A stretch of 64,000 bases of DNA from UA16 sp905478895 (GTDB lineage: Bacteria > Bacteroidota > Bacteroidia > Flavobacteriales_D > Sanyastnellaceae): NCBI GenBank assembly GCA_943788495.1, contig CALSQO010000001.1:930001-994000 (forward strand), in the 5' to 3' direction. The first letter of the stretch is position 1; each line of letters begins with the position of its first letter. A model generated the notes under the pieces. The model saw only the letters and a program-made list of their open reading frames with translations. It made no database searches and had not been told where the DNA came from. Below, in pieces: positions 26,497 to 36,001 of this stretch. Both the position numbers and the translations under genes were made by a program.

Positions 26497-27716
26497 CTCT
26501 TGATTTTCCATGTGGCTTCTTCAGGTTTGTATAAGGTCGAATTTACGAAGGACTGCTCAAGTAGCCGAGCTTGTGCTTCCCAAGAGCTGTTTTTTTCGAT
26601 CCACAGCCGTGATTCCTTTCCCAGGTCCGCGCATTTTTGCTTGTTTGTCAAAAGCTCATCAATGGCATGAGCAGTGGCTGCAGGGCTTTCGGCCAACAAT
26701 AGCGGTGGCGCTGAGGTGTCATGCTCAGGAAACCCACTCAATACATGGGGCGTGGTGATGCAAGGGAGTTCCATCGACATTGCTTCCAGAATTTTATTTT
26801 GCTGGCCTGTTCCTATTCTGAGTGGTGCCACGAATATGTCAGAAGAGGCATATTCGGTTCTCAAGTCATCGATCCACCCGGTAACAGTGACTTGATCACG
26901 GGCCAATCTTTGTACTTCCACCGTGGGTTTAGTTCCTGCAATCACGACCTGAATATGCGGCGTCTGGATTTTGGGTAAAATGTCATTCACAAGCAGCTTG
27001 GCTGCATCGACATTTGGAGGGTAGCTCATGTTTCCGGTAAACAGAATTACCGCTTTTTGATTGGTTTTTTTCTCGATGGCATTGCTGTTGTTGAAATAGT
27101 CGGAGTCGACACCATTGGGGATGACGTCTATTGCGTTTCTTCCCGGATGAGCAATGAGTTTGCGATCGGCTTTGCTAATGATGGTTTGTCCATCAAAGTA
27201 ATCGAATACCATTGATTCATACCGGGCAAGTCGGTGGGCCTCCAATTGAAAAATCCATCGTGAACCCATTGGACGAAGCGCTGCGTTCCGACTCATTCCG
27301 GCACTGAGTGCGTCCATGTAATCCAACACCCTGGGAATTTGATGGTCGTTTCGCACATACTCGGCCATTCGCACAAGTTGGCAGTGAATAACATCGGGGC
27401 TCAGTTGGTCCATCCATTGATGAAGCTCATGATCTGCTTTGCGCTGGTAAAACCAGTGGATTTGAAAAGGACGTGAACTAAGTGCAGCGAAAGCCAGTCG
27501 TGCCCATCGTTTGAATCGATTCACTTTGAACCATTTCAGTCCAGTGGTTACTTGGCTCAAGGCCAATCGGGCTTCCTTCGAAGGTTGTTCTTCTGTAAGG
27601 GTGAATAAATAGACCTCATGGTCTTGATTCAGCATTCGCATTTGGTGGTAGGCGCGAACGCGGTCTCCTTTATCCAGTGGCCAAGGAAGTCGTGAAGTGA
27701 TGAATAGGATTTTCAA
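26493..27716 (-). CDS. GT4-type glycosyltransferase
   Basis: A 407-residue GT-B fold enzyme. The N-terminal acceptor half begins KILFITSRLPWPLDKGDRVR, a glycine-rich loop also typical of the TIGR03087-like sugar transferases linked to exopolysaccharide systems. The C-terminal half has 'VILFTGNMSYPPNVDA', 'GWIDDLRTEYASSDIFVAPL' and 'GQQNKILEAMSMELPCITT', the EX7E-like donor site. The start codon is TTG at 27716; it overlaps the stop of the upstream glycosyltransferase (27713-27715), and the conserved N-terminus begins immediately, so no later start fits. Retaining sugar transfer to a lipid or glycan in the cytoplasm is expected; donor and acceptor are unknown. Confidence 0.88.
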   Translation of the reverse strand: MKILFITSRLPWPLDKGDRVRAYHQMRMLNQDHEVYLFTLTEEQPSKEARLALSQVTTGLKWFKVNRFKRWARLAFAALSSRPFQIHWFYQRKADHELHQWMDQLSPDVIHCQLVRMAEYVRNDHQIPRVLDYMDALSAGMSRNAALRPMGSRWIFQLEAHRLARYESMVFDYFDGQTIISKADRKLIAHPGRNAIDVIPNGVDSDYFNNSNAIEKKTNQKAVILFTGNMSYPPNVDAAKLLVNDILPKIQTPHIQVVIAGTKPTVEVQRLARDQVTVTGWIDDLRTEYASSDIFVAPLRIGTGQQNKILEAMSMELPCITTPHVLSGFPEHDTSAPPLLLAESPAATAHAIDELLTNKQKCADLGKESRLWIEKNSSWEAQARLLEQSFVNSTLYKPEEATWKIKR

Positions 27717-28915
27717 AGCGTCTCCAAATGTGCAATTTGCTCGAGCATTCTATTCACGATGGACTGGTTTTCGAATTGCTCCATAACGAAAGCTCTACTG
27801 CGCTTTCCAATCGCCTCTGCCTCCACGGGATTGTTGATCAATTCGACGATCCGCGATGCAAATTCTTGGGGTGTATCGGCGAGATGGAAGTGTTCTCGGT
27901 CCTTTCCTGGAATGCCCTCCATCCCAATAGTCGTTGATACGATGGGGCGGCCACCTGCCATGGCTTCTATGGCTTTCACGCGCATGCCGCTGCCGCTGAG
28001 GAGCGGAACAATCATGATGCCTCCGCTGGTCATCATGTCCCACGCATTTTTAACTTCGCCCAAGACCTCCACATTGGGGCTGCAGAGCCATGGCAGATCC
28101 TCCGGGAAATTTCGCCCAGCCAAACAAAGCTTCACGTTGGGAACCTGCTGCAAGACCATCGGCCAAATGCGACTGATGAACCATCGAATGCCTTGGATAT
28201 TGGGTCGCCAGTCCATTGCTCCTAAGTGAAAAACGTGATGAACAGGCCCTTGTGAAGCTGGGGGTAACTCTGCAATGTCAAGTCCAAATGGCATAACGTG
28301 AATAGGCACGGAACATCCCATCGCTTCAAAGTGTCTTTTGTCGTCCTCAGAAATGGCTGCAATGGAATCAAAATCATGCATAACACTGATCTCGTATTCT
28401 TCGAGTCGATCGGCAAGCGATTGCAGGTAGAGTCGCTTGGTCATCGGTTTGGTCTCTTGTGCGAGGTGCTGCCAAATGCGGTGCTCAATGTTGTGCGCAC
28501 GAAGCATCGCTATCCCATCGCAATATTTGCGCACTGTCTTGAGGTAAGGGGCGGTGAATAAGCTTTCGAAAATGACCAAGTCAAAGGCTGTTTTCCGGAG
28601 AACTTCCGTCAGAATTCGATCAAAATCAAGCGAATAAAACCGGGTAATATTGTAGCTGTCACCGGTAACCAAATCGGAGAGCGCATCCAGTTTTCTCAGA
28701 GTCGTATCCACTGGAATGGCTTCGATTTGCGTGGCTTGGAGGTATTCCGAATCGAGTTCATCGGGTTGAAAAGGATGCTTTTCGGTGGCGACGGTCAGGA
28801 TTTTAACCTCATGCTTATCGGACATCAATAACCCACGAGTCAACGCGTCCATTGCCCTGCATCCACCATCTTTACTCGGTCGAGGTGGTTTATGGCAGAG
28901 TTGAAGTATTCGCAT
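27713..28915 (-). CDS. GT4-type glycosyltransferase
   Basis: A 400-residue GT-B glycosyltransferase starting MRILQLCHKPPRPSKDGG, with the acceptor-side glycine loop. The donor half has 'VFHLGAMDWRPNIQGIRWF', 'VEVLGEVKNAWDMMTSGGIMIVPLLSGSG' in shorter blocks and 'VKAIEAMAGGRPIVSTT', the EX7E-type motif. I chose ATG 28915, where homologues begin; an ATG at 28939 would overlap the upstream promoter-like box. It is followed by a second glycosyltransferase with a four-base overlap (27713-27716), so two sequential sugar additions in one pathway are likely. Confidence 0.88.
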   Translation of the reverse strand: MRILQLCHKPPRPSKDGGCRAMDALTRGLLMSDKHEVKILTVATEKHPFQPDELDSEYLQATQIEAIPVDTTLRKLDALSDLVTGDSYNITRFYSLDFDRILTEVLRKTAFDLVIFESLFTAPYLKTVRKYCDGIAMLRAHNIEHRIWQHLAQETKPMTKRLYLQSLADRLEEYEISVMHDFDSIAAISEDDKRHFEAMGCSVPIHVMPFGLDIAELPPASQGPVHHVFHLGAMDWRPNIQGIRWFISRIWPMVLQQVPNVKLCLAGRNFPEDLPWLCSPNVEVLGEVKNAWDMMTSGGIMIVPLLSGSGMRVKAIEAMAGGRPIVSTTIGMEGIPGKDREHFHLADTPQEFASRIVELINNPVEAEAIGKRSRAFVMEQFENQSIVNRMLEQIAHLETL

Positions 28916-28936
28916 GGACGCATGAATTTTAGTGCC

Positions 28937-28944
28937 CAAATTTA
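28937..28944 (-). promoter_or_regulatory. Candidate -7 box inside the lptF/G stop codon region
   Basis: On the minus strand TAAATTTG matches the Bacteroidota -7 box perfectly, and its first three bases are the TAA stop of the LptF/G-type gene. It lies 21 bases before the glycosyltransferase ATG 28915. No good TTG -33 element is seen, so this is tentative. Confidence 0.3.
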
Positions 28945-30351
28945 AGAGCTAATGGTTTGCGTTGTTCGGGGCTTTCGCCGGGCAAACGAAATTTTACCCG
29001 AATCCCTCGATGCTTTCCACGTAAGAAAGAATGCCAATGGAAATAGCACAAATGTGCTCATCCACATTCCAAGCCATGGTTCAAGGCTCCCTGCTCGAAT
29101 CATTTGCTCACCGACGATTGAGAGGATGTAATAACCGAGAAAGATCATGATCGCCAATACAGTTGGCATGCCAAGACCTCCCTTTCTTATTATGGCCCCA
29201 AGAGGGGCTCCAATGAAAAACAAAAGAATGCAACTGAGCGAGAGGAAAAATTTCCTGTGCCACTCAATCGCATGCCGATTTTGCGCGGTTTTTTTAGACT
29301 GAATTTCTTCCAGGGCATTGGCGATGCCTTGCCGCGCATTTCGCGCGAGGCTTCGAGCACCGTCAAAAGCCAATCGCTGTTCTGTGGGACTCAGCACTTC
29401 CAAAATGCTTGTGCTCGCTTTCGTGACCCCCAACGCTTTCAATTCAACTGTATCCCGCAGTAAAGTGGTCTGTCGCGCTCCAAAGTGTTCGATGTTCCGT
29501 TGTTTGTCCTGGTTCAACCTCTCGAGAGAATCCATGGCAGCTTGCAGCTGTTGCACGGTCATCATTTCATGTGCACGCTTAAACAGCCCTTCATCCACCT
29601 TGCTGAAGTCCAGAGAAGTCATGTCGATTTCGAAGATTTGCCGTTCAAACTTTGACGCAATGTGAGGGTGCAATCGTTCTTTTCGCCTTTTGGATTGTTC
29701 CAAGTCTTCTTCGTAGCTCGCTCCATCATGAAGCGTAAGAAGCAGGCGGTCCGCTTTTTGCTCCATTCTTCCTGAAGTAGCACGGATTACCCGAGAAACG
29801 CCTGTTTCGCCTTCCCGATGATCGTGGATCAGGATGTCTTTCAAGGTGCCGTCTTCGGTTTTTTCATCAACCCGAATGGCAAACCCCTCAATCCCATTGT
29901 AAAATGCCCCTTCGGTCAAGTTGAGAGCAGGTTTTTGCTTGGTCACTGAGAACAGCAACGCCCGGAATTTCAAATTGGCGACTGGCCATGCGGCATTGGA
30001 AAACCAGAAAGCTCCACAGGCAATGGCAATCATCGCGACGGTCAATGGCCGCATGATGCGCGGCAGGGAGAGTCCTGCTGATTTGAGTGCAGTCAACTCA
30101 TTTTTTTCGGCCAGGGAACCCATGGCCATAATCGAAGCAATAAGAATGGCCAGCGGAAGGGCAAGATTGACCAATCGAGCCGAAGCGTACAGCATCAGCT
30201 CACCAATCACCCATGGTTCCAAACCCTTCCCAATCAGGTCATCTGCATACACCCAAAGGAACTGCATGTCAAGAATGAACAATGCCACAGGCATAGTGAT
30301 TGCAAATGGCGCCAAGAAATTGCGCAGTAAGAGCCGAGCGAACCTTCTCAC
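28942..30351 (-). CDS. LptF/LptG (YjgP/YjgQ) family permease
   Basis: A 469-residue inner-membrane protein. Membrane helices lie at the N-terminus (about residues 12-35, 55-80 and 100-125) and the C-terminus (three helices after residue 365, including 'FFLSLSCILLFFIGAPLGAIIRKGG'), with a long periplasmic beta-jellyroll region between. That layout and the 'GAPLGAIIRKGG' loop define LptF/LptG, the membrane partners of LptB in the lipopolysaccharide export bridge. Bacteroidota often carry unlinked copies. It lies upstream of two glycosyltransferase genes on the same strand, fitting an envelope glycolipid context. It is divergent from the DPP III-like gene. Confidence 0.9.
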   Translation of the reverse strand: MRRFARLLLRNFLAPFAITMPVALFILDMQFLWVYADDLIGKGLEPWVIGELMLYASARLVNLALPLAILIASIMAMGSLAEKNELTALKSAGLSLPRIMRPLTVAMIAIACGAFWFSNAAWPVANLKFRALLFSVTKQKPALNLTEGAFYNGIEGFAIRVDEKTEDGTLKDILIHDHREGETGVSRVIRATSGRMEQKADRLLLTLHDGASYEEDLEQSKRRKERLHPHIASKFERQIFEIDMTSLDFSKVDEGLFKRAHEMMTVQQLQAAMDSLERLNQDKQRNIEHFGARQTTLLRDTVELKALGVTKASTSILEVLSPTEQRLAFDGARSLARNARQGIANALEEIQSKKTAQNRHAIEWHRKFFLSLSCILLFFIGAPLGAIIRKGGLGMPTVLAIMIFLGYYILSIVGEQMIRAGSLEPWLGMWMSTFVLFPLAFFLTWKASRDSGKISFARRKPRTTQTISS

Positions 30352-30420
30352 GGTTCAAAGATAGGTGCCGCACAAATGCTTCACACTTTCCTTAACTTGC
30401 TGCACTCAATAACCCAAGTC

Positions 30421-32523
30421 ATGCATAAATTATCGACCCGATCAACGTTTTGCTTTGCTCTAGCTGCGTTTCTATTTTCAGGATGTGGCACCCCGTCCCC
30501 GGCAGACGGCACGTCTGAAAACGACTGGAGCCCCATTGTTTCTGAATCGAAGGGAGCCAGTGCATCCGATGCGGATGGGTTTGTTTGGCAGACGGAACAG
30601 TTTGCTGACCTCAAAATTGTTCGGTATCAAGTGGGAGGATGGGACAAATTGGACAATCGTCAAAAGGCGCTGGTTTATTGCCTCAATCAGGCAGGATTAA
30701 GCGGTCGCGACATCATGTACGATCAAAACAATCGCTACAATCTTCGTGTGCGGAATCTCCTTGAGAACATTTACACAGGTTTCGATGGGGACAAGAACAC
30801 CGTGGGTTGGAACCGTTTTGAAACCTACCTCAAGCGTATTTGGTTCTCGAATGGGATTCATCATCACTACGCCAATACCAAGTTGCTACCCGAATTCTCA
30901 GAGGCTTATTTCGATGAGTTGTTGGCAGCGACCGGAGGAACTTTGAGCGATGAACTTCGCGCGGTCATTTTTGATCCGAAGGTGGAATCCAAGAAAGTAG
31001 AACAGGACGCCTCCAAAGGCTTGGTCGAGGGGTCAGCGGTGAACTTTTATGCTCCGGATGTGACAACTGAAGAGGCGCAGACTTATTTAGCCAGCATCGT
31101 CGAAGAAGGGGATCGAACACCGGTAGAGTACAGCCTCAATTCGCGATTGGTGAAAAATGCCAATGGCGAAATCGAGGAGCAGGTTTACCATGTTGGGGGA
31201 TTGTATGGTGAAGCGATGGCGCAAATTGTCTTCTGGTTGAATCAAGCAATCCAATACGCTGAAAATGATAAGCAGGCTGCTGCGTTCCGAAACCTCATCG
31301 CTTACTATGAGACAGGTGATTTGGAGAAGTGGCAACTGTACAACATCAATTGGGTGCAGGATACGGAAGGGGACGTGGACTATATCAATGGCTTTGTGGA
31401 GGTTTACAATGATCCACTGGGATACACGGGAAGTTACGAGACAGTGGTTCAGATCAAGGACTTTGACGCAAGCGAGCGCATGAAAGTCTTGATGGATAAC
31501 GCCCAATGGTTCGAAGATAACATGCCATTCATGCCAGAACATAAGAAGAACGAAGTGGTCGGAATTACGTACAACGTCGTGAACGTTGCGGGTGAAGCAG
31601 GAGATGCTTCACCGAGCACGCCGATCGGGGTGAATTTGCCGAATTCCAACTGGATCCGTGTGGTGCACGGGTCCAAGTCGGTTAGCTTAGGAAACATTGT
31701 TGAAGCGTATGATCGGGCGAGTGGCGGTGGTATCTTGAGTGAGTTCGCGCACGATGATCTGGAAATGGAAATGAGCCAAGCGCACAGTGCGTTGGCAGGC
31801 AAATTGCACACGGCCATGCATGAAGTGATTGGACATGCTTCGGGCAAACTGGAAGAAGGTGTGGGAGAGCCCAAGCAGACAATCAAGGAGTACAGCTCTA
31901 CGCTGGAAGAGGGTCGTGCTGACTTGGTGGCATTGTACTTTATGTTGGACGAGAAGATGCTCGAATTGGGATTGATGGAATCGTTGGAAACGGGCAAGGC
32001 CGAATATGACAGTTACATCCGAAACGGAATGATGCTTCAGCTGCGTCGCCTGGAATTGGGTGCAAACATAGAAGAGGCGCATATGCGCAACCGAGCTTGG
32101 ATCAGCAATTGGTGCTTCGAGAAGGGGGAGGCCAAAGGAATCATCGAAAAAGTCAATCGCGACGGAAAGACTTTCCTCGACGTCAAGGACTATTCGGGAT
32201 TGCGCGCGTTGTTTGGTGAGTTGCTGATGGAAGTACAGCGCATCAAATCGCAAGGCGACTATGATGCAGCGAAAGCGTTGGTAGAAGGATACGGCGTTCA
32301 AGTCGACCAATCGATTCACCAAGAAGTTTTGGATCGCTCTGCTTCACTTGGGATCGCACCATACGGAGGATTTATCAATCCGGAGATGCAAGCGGTTTAT
32401 GTGGAAGACGGTAAGATTGGGGAAGTTCAAGTAAGCTACCCGGATGACTTCGCCTCCCAAATGTTGCGTTACAGCTCTACCTATGGATTGCTCCCAGAAA
32501 ACAATGAATACGTGAAGAAATAG
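30421..32523 (+). CDS. Dipeptidyl-peptidase III-like (M49) lipoprotein
   Basis: A 700-residue protein. The N-terminus MHKLSTRSTFCF is followed by a hydrophobic stretch ending FLFSGC, a lipoprotein signal, so it acts in the envelope. The M49 zinc site is HEVIGH at residues 467-472 (the HExxxH form with one extra residue compared with ordinary HExxH) and the distal EEGRAD with Glu496/Glu497. 'HASGKLEEG' after the histidine also fits the family. DPP III removes dipeptides from peptide N-termini. I chose ATG 30421 at the signal peptide; an upstream ATG at 30376 adds 15 residues. Confidence 0.9.
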   Translation: MHKLSTRSTFCFALAAFLFSGCGTPSPADGTSENDWSPIVSESKGASASDADGFVWQTEQFADLKIVRYQVGGWDKLDNRQKALVYCLNQAGLSGRDIMYDQNNRYNLRVRNLLENIYTGFDGDKNTVGWNRFETYLKRIWFSNGIHHHYANTKLLPEFSEAYFDELLAATGGTLSDELRAVIFDPKVESKKVEQDASKGLVEGSAVNFYAPDVTTEEAQTYLASIVEEGDRTPVEYSLNSRLVKNANGEIEEQVYHVGGLYGEAMAQIVFWLNQAIQYAENDKQAAAFRNLIAYYETGDLEKWQLYNINWVQDTEGDVDYINGFVEVYNDPLGYTGSYETVVQIKDFDASERMKVLMDNAQWFEDNMPFMPEHKKNEVVGITYNVVNVAGEAGDASPSTPIGVNLPNSNWIRVVHGSKSVSLGNIVEAYDRASGGGILSEFAHDDLEMEMSQAHSALAGKLHTAMHEVIGHASGKLEEGVGEPKQTIKEYSSTLEEGRADLVALYFMLDEKMLELGLMESLETGKAEYDSYIRNGMMLQLRRLELGANIEEAHMRNRAWISNWCFEKGEAKGIIEKVNRDGKTFLDVKDYSGLRALFGELLMEVQRIKSQGDYDAAKALVEGYGVQVDQSIHQEVLDRSASLGIAPYGGFINPEMQAVYVEDGKIGEVQVSYPDDFASQMLRYSSTYGLLPENNEYVKK

Positions 32524-32586
32524 CGCGTCTGAAGCAACCATTTGCCTTTCCAGTTGTTGATTCTCTGAAACCGAATCTGTATTCTC

Positions 32587-34476
32587 ATGAAATTAAAGTC
32601 GCTCGTTTGTGCCTTAAGTCTGTTGTTGTCTCTCATCGGATTCGCTCAAAACCCATTCCCATGCGAGCTCTCGGGTGGTGAAGGCGACCCAGCAACGGGA
32701 GGAGAATCTGCCACGCAGGAGGGCCAGTTTCATGACAACAGTGCTTACTTCAACATCATTGAAATCAATGAGCCTGTGACTTTGGTTTCAGCAAAGGTTT
32801 TCGCGAACGGTCCGGGGCCAAGAACCCTCGCAATTCTATCCACGGAAGGCGATCCATTGACATTTGAAGTTTTTGACTTGCCTGACGGGGAGAGCATTGT
32901 GGAATTCAATTGGGACTTGGGTCCAGGATCATACGGTTTCGGATCGATGTCCAACGACCCGCAACTCTGGCGTGATGACCTCAATAGCGACCTCAATTAT
33001 CCATACCCTCTCGGCGATTACGGAGCCATAACGGGGACGAGCATTCAAGGGGATAATGAGTTCAACTATTATTATTTCTTCTATGACGTTACGCTGGCCC
33101 CTCAAGGACCATCTGTAAACTCAGGCGGGTACCCTTGTCTGAATGTTGAGCTGCTCGATGTGGCGCCCATTGCAGAAGTTGGAGGCGGTGCCAATGGGAA
33201 TGATTGCTGGGGATGGACTGACCCTGTCTCAGGGAGAGAAATCGCTATCTACGGCCGTTCAAGTGGCGCATCATTCATTGATGTTACCGATCCAACGGAC
33301 ATGAAGTTTTTTGCAGATTTGCCCACGGCATCATCGTCTAGTTTGTGGCGTGATATCAAGGTCTATGAAAACTACGCATACATTGTGTCGGAGGCGGGGA
33401 GTCATGGTTTGCAAATTGTTGACCTCAATGCGCTGTTAGCGCTTCCTTTGGATGAAGTAACACAAATCGAGCCTGATGGTTATTACGGTGGGTTTGGTAA
33501 TGCGCACAACATAATGATCAATGAAGAGACCGGCTACGCCTATCCGATTGGCACGAGCACCTTTTCTGGCGGTCTCCACATCCTTGATTTGGCAGATCCA
33601 TTGAACCCTACACTGGTCGGTTCGTACGATGGCGCATATTCGCATGACGTTCACCCAATTGTTTACACCGGACCCGATGCAGATTACTATGGACGAGAAA
33701 TGGTCATTTGTTTCAACGGATATGGGGGCGTTGCCATTGTCGATGCAGAAGACAAGGAAGATGTTTCGTTGGTTTCATCTTTGACCTATGCCCAATCCGG
33801 GTACACTCACCAAGGTTATGTGGGAGTCAATCAACGCTATTGCTACTTCAATGATGAACTCGACGAGCAAAATTATGGGAACAATACCCGGACCTACATC
33901 ATGGACATTGCGGATTTGGATAACCCCTTCATTGTTGGATTTTACGAAGCGGATGTAGAAGCCATTGACCACAATATGTACATCATTGGTGACAAAATGT
34001 ACCAGTCGAATTATTTGAGTGGATTGCGCATTTTGGACGTCTCTGACGCTGCTTCAGGCACACTTGAGCTGGTCGGTTACTTCGATACCAACCCATCCAC
34101 TGATACGCCGGTTTTTGATGGCACTTGGAGCAATTACCCTTATTTCCCGAGTGGAAATGTTGCGGTGAGTTCTATGACCCACTTTTTCATGGTACAGCCA
34201 TCGGCTTCCATCGCGCCCGGAACGGTCAGTGCTGTGCAAAATGCAAATCAGAAGGAAACGTTGCACGTTTTTCCGAATCCTGCGAATGAGACGGTTCGCG
34301 TCGACGGCTGGAAAGGAGACCTTGTCCTTCACAACTTAACAGGCAAACGTTGCAAAGCATGGACAGACCTACCGGGTGCTTCTGGACTGCATTTGAGCGT
34401 CGCCGATTTGCCAGATGGCCTGTACGTCTTGCAAGATGGATCCGGAGCTACTGCGCGAGTCCTCATCCAGCATTGA
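32587..34476 (+). CDS. Choice-of-anchor B family secreted protein with T9SS sorting domain
   Basis: A 629-residue protein: signal peptide (about residues 1-20, ending GFAQ), a lead domain to about residue 180, then beta-propeller-like choice-of-anchor B repeats of the form 'GxxAYIxSExGSHGLQIVDL', 'HILDLADPLNPTLVGSYDG', 'SGLRILDVSDA', and finally a type A T9SS C-terminal domain ('LHVFPNPANETVRVDG ... LPDGLYVLQ'). T9SS cargo crosses the outer membrane and the tail is removed or anchored. The family has no known enzymatic role. Its stop directly abuts the convergent folP stop at 34477. Confidence 0.92.
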   Translation: MKLKSLVCALSLLLSLIGFAQNPFPCELSGGEGDPATGGESATQEGQFHDNSAYFNIIEINEPVTLVSAKVFANGPGPRTLAILSTEGDPLTFEVFDLPDGESIVEFNWDLGPGSYGFGSMSNDPQLWRDDLNSDLNYPYPLGDYGAITGTSIQGDNEFNYYYFFYDVTLAPQGPSVNSGGYPCLNVELLDVAPIAEVGGGANGNDCWGWTDPVSGREIAIYGRSSGASFIDVTDPTDMKFFADLPTASSSSLWRDIKVYENYAYIVSEAGSHGLQIVDLNALLALPLDEVTQIEPDGYYGGFGNAHNIMINEETGYAYPIGTSTFSGGLHILDLADPLNPTLVGSYDGAYSHDVHPIVYTGPDADYYGREMVICFNGYGGVAIVDAEDKEDVSLVSSLTYAQSGYTHQGYVGVNQRYCYFNDELDEQNYGNNTRTYIMDIADLDNPFIVGFYEADVEAIDHNMYIIGDKMYQSNYLSGLRILDVSDAASGTLELVGYFDTNPSTDTPVFDGTWSNYPYFPSGNVAVSSMTHFFMVQPSASIAPGTVSAVQNANQKETLHVFPNPANETVRVDGWKGDLVLHNLTGKRCKAWTDLPGASGLHLSVADLPDGLYVLQDGSGATARVLIQH

Positions 34477-35334
34477 TCAGGCGTTGCGCAATTCGTGGTG
34501 CAGTGCCACTGTTTCAAGGGCTTCTTTGACGTCGTGAACCCGTAAAATGTTCGCACCGCCCTCCAAAGCCCAAGCATGCAGGGCGGTGGTCCCATTTAAG
34601 GCCGCCTCTGGCGAAGACTGCAGTGTTTTCCAAATCATTGATTTCCGACTAACTCCAACGAGCAGGGGATGACCGAGTACTTGGAAAGCCTTCAGAGATC
34701 GCAAAATTTGAAAATTGTGCTCGGTTGTTTTGCCAAAACCAAAGCCGGGGTCTACCACCAATTGATCGATGCCTTGGCTTTTAAGGTCAACGCTTCGCTG
34801 CTGCAACCAAGTAATGATATCTTCACTTGCATTGGCGTATCGAGGGTTCACTTGCATGGTTGCGGGCGTTCCTTGCATGTGCATGATCACGAGAGGTGCC
34901 CGCCGCGCGCTGACAACGTGCACAAGCTCCTCATCTTTGGTTCCTGCAAATACATCATTGATCATAAAAGCGCCAGAATCCAGGGCGCGAGCGGCAACCT
35001 CGCTGTGAAAGGTGTCCACGGACAGAATGGCTTCGGGTCGTTCTTTTAGGATGCCTGCGATGACAAATTCGATGCGCTTCCATTCTTCCATAGCGTCCAC
35101 TTCCGTGGCGTTTGGACGGGTAGATTGGCCACCAATATCCAAGGCATTGGCGCCGGATTCCAACATTTTTAAGCCTTGCGCTACAGCTTCGTCGTTTGCT
35201 GAAAAGCGATTGCCGGAAAAGAATGAATCGGGCGTGCAATTCACAATGCCCAAAACTTGTGGCGTATCGAGTTTCCAAATCTTTCCTTGAGCGGTAAGTT
35301 GAAAAGTTCCCATTGTTTTAGAGGACATTGGCAT
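34477..35334 (-). CDS. folP: Dihydropteroate synthase
   Basis: About 285 residues with DHPS signatures: 'LGIVNCTPDSFFSG', 'GANALDIGGQSTRPNA', 'SVDTFHSEVA', 'INDVFAG', 'VIMHMQGTPATMQ', 'DPGFGFGKTTEHNF' and 'VGVSRKSMIWK', the last holding the pterin- and phosphate-binding Lys and Ser residues. It joins p-aminobenzoate to the pterin pyrophosphate in folate synthesis; sulfonamides target it. The start is ATG 35334, 35328 or 35313; I used the first. It is divergent from the DUF1599 gene, an arrangement common in Bacteroidota. Confidence 0.96.
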   Translation of the reverse strand: MPMSSKTMGTFQLTAQGKIWKLDTPQVLGIVNCTPDSFFSGNRFSANDEAVAQGLKMLESGANALDIGGQSTRPNATEVDAMEEWKRIEFVIAGILKERPEAILSVDTFHSEVAARALDSGAFMINDVFAGTKDEELVHVVSARRAPLVIMHMQGTPATMQVNPRYANASEDIITWLQQRSVDLKSQGIDQLVVDPGFGFGKTTEHNFQILRSLKAFQVLGHPLLVGVSRKSMIWKTLQSSPEAALNGTTALHAWALEGGANILRVHDVKEALETVALHHELRNA

Positions 35335-35399
35335 TGGATTGACTGGCTCTCCCGAAAGGAGTTTGTACCTTGCCGAAAGATATTCCAAGAATTCCTGAA

Positions 35400-35969
35400 G
35401 TGAGCGCAATTGAAGAAACCTTGAAGGAGTACGACCAGGCATTTGCTCTGTGCTCGCAGCTGTTCGAAGCCAAGACTTCCGACTATGGTACGGCCTGGCG
35501 AATTTTACGGCCTTCATCCCTTACGGACCAGCTGTTCATCAAAGCCAATCGGATTCGTACCATTCAAGAGGCGAACGAATCGAAGGTTGACGAGGGAATA
35601 GAGTCAGAATTCATTGGCATCGTCAATTATAGCTTGATGGCTATCATTCAATGCGGATTGCCAAACAATCATGCAATGGAACTGCCGAAACAAGAAGCCA
35701 TTGATCGTTACCGAGCTGCATTCGAAGAAACCAGGCAATTGATGATTCGGAAGAACCACGATTATGGCGAGGCATGGCGGGACATGCGCGTCAGTTCGCT
35801 GACGGATTTGATTCTGATGAAGGTGCTTCGTGTGAAACAAATCGAAGACAATAATGGTAAAACAAAGGTGTCAGAAGGAGTAGAGGCCAATTATGAGGAC
35901 ATGGCGAATTATGCGCTCTTTGCTCTCGTTTTGCTGGCCAGAGGAGAATCGGGTTCGGGTGCAAATTAA
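35400..35969 (+). CDS. DUF1599 tandem-domain protein
   Basis: About 189 residues in two copies of one domain: 'SDYGTAWRILRPSSLTDQLF' and 'HDYGEAWRDMRVSSLTDLI', each followed by 'RxxQ/TIEE/D' helices. DUF1599 proteins are all-alpha, with spacing like dCTP pyrophosphatase or MazG-type helical bundles; function is unproven. No ATG starts the frame: GTG 35400 gives VSAIEETLKEYDQ and TTG 35370 gives ten more residues; I chose GTG because TTG 35370 falls within a promoter-like TACCTTGC segment. It sits between folP and a DoxX-family gene, a neighbourhood conserved in Bacteroidota. Confidence 0.8.
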   Translation: MSAIEETLKEYDQAFALCSQLFEAKTSDYGTAWRILRPSSLTDQLFIKANRIRTIQEANESKVDEGIESEFIGIVNYSLMAIIQCGLPNNHAMELPKQEAIDRYRAAFEETRQLMIRKNHDYGEAWRDMRVSSLTDLILMKVLRVKQIEDNNGKTKVSEGVEANYEDMANYALFALVLLARGESGSGAN

Positions 35970-36001
35970 CAGAGGATTCAATATTTGATAAAACGACGAA
36001 C

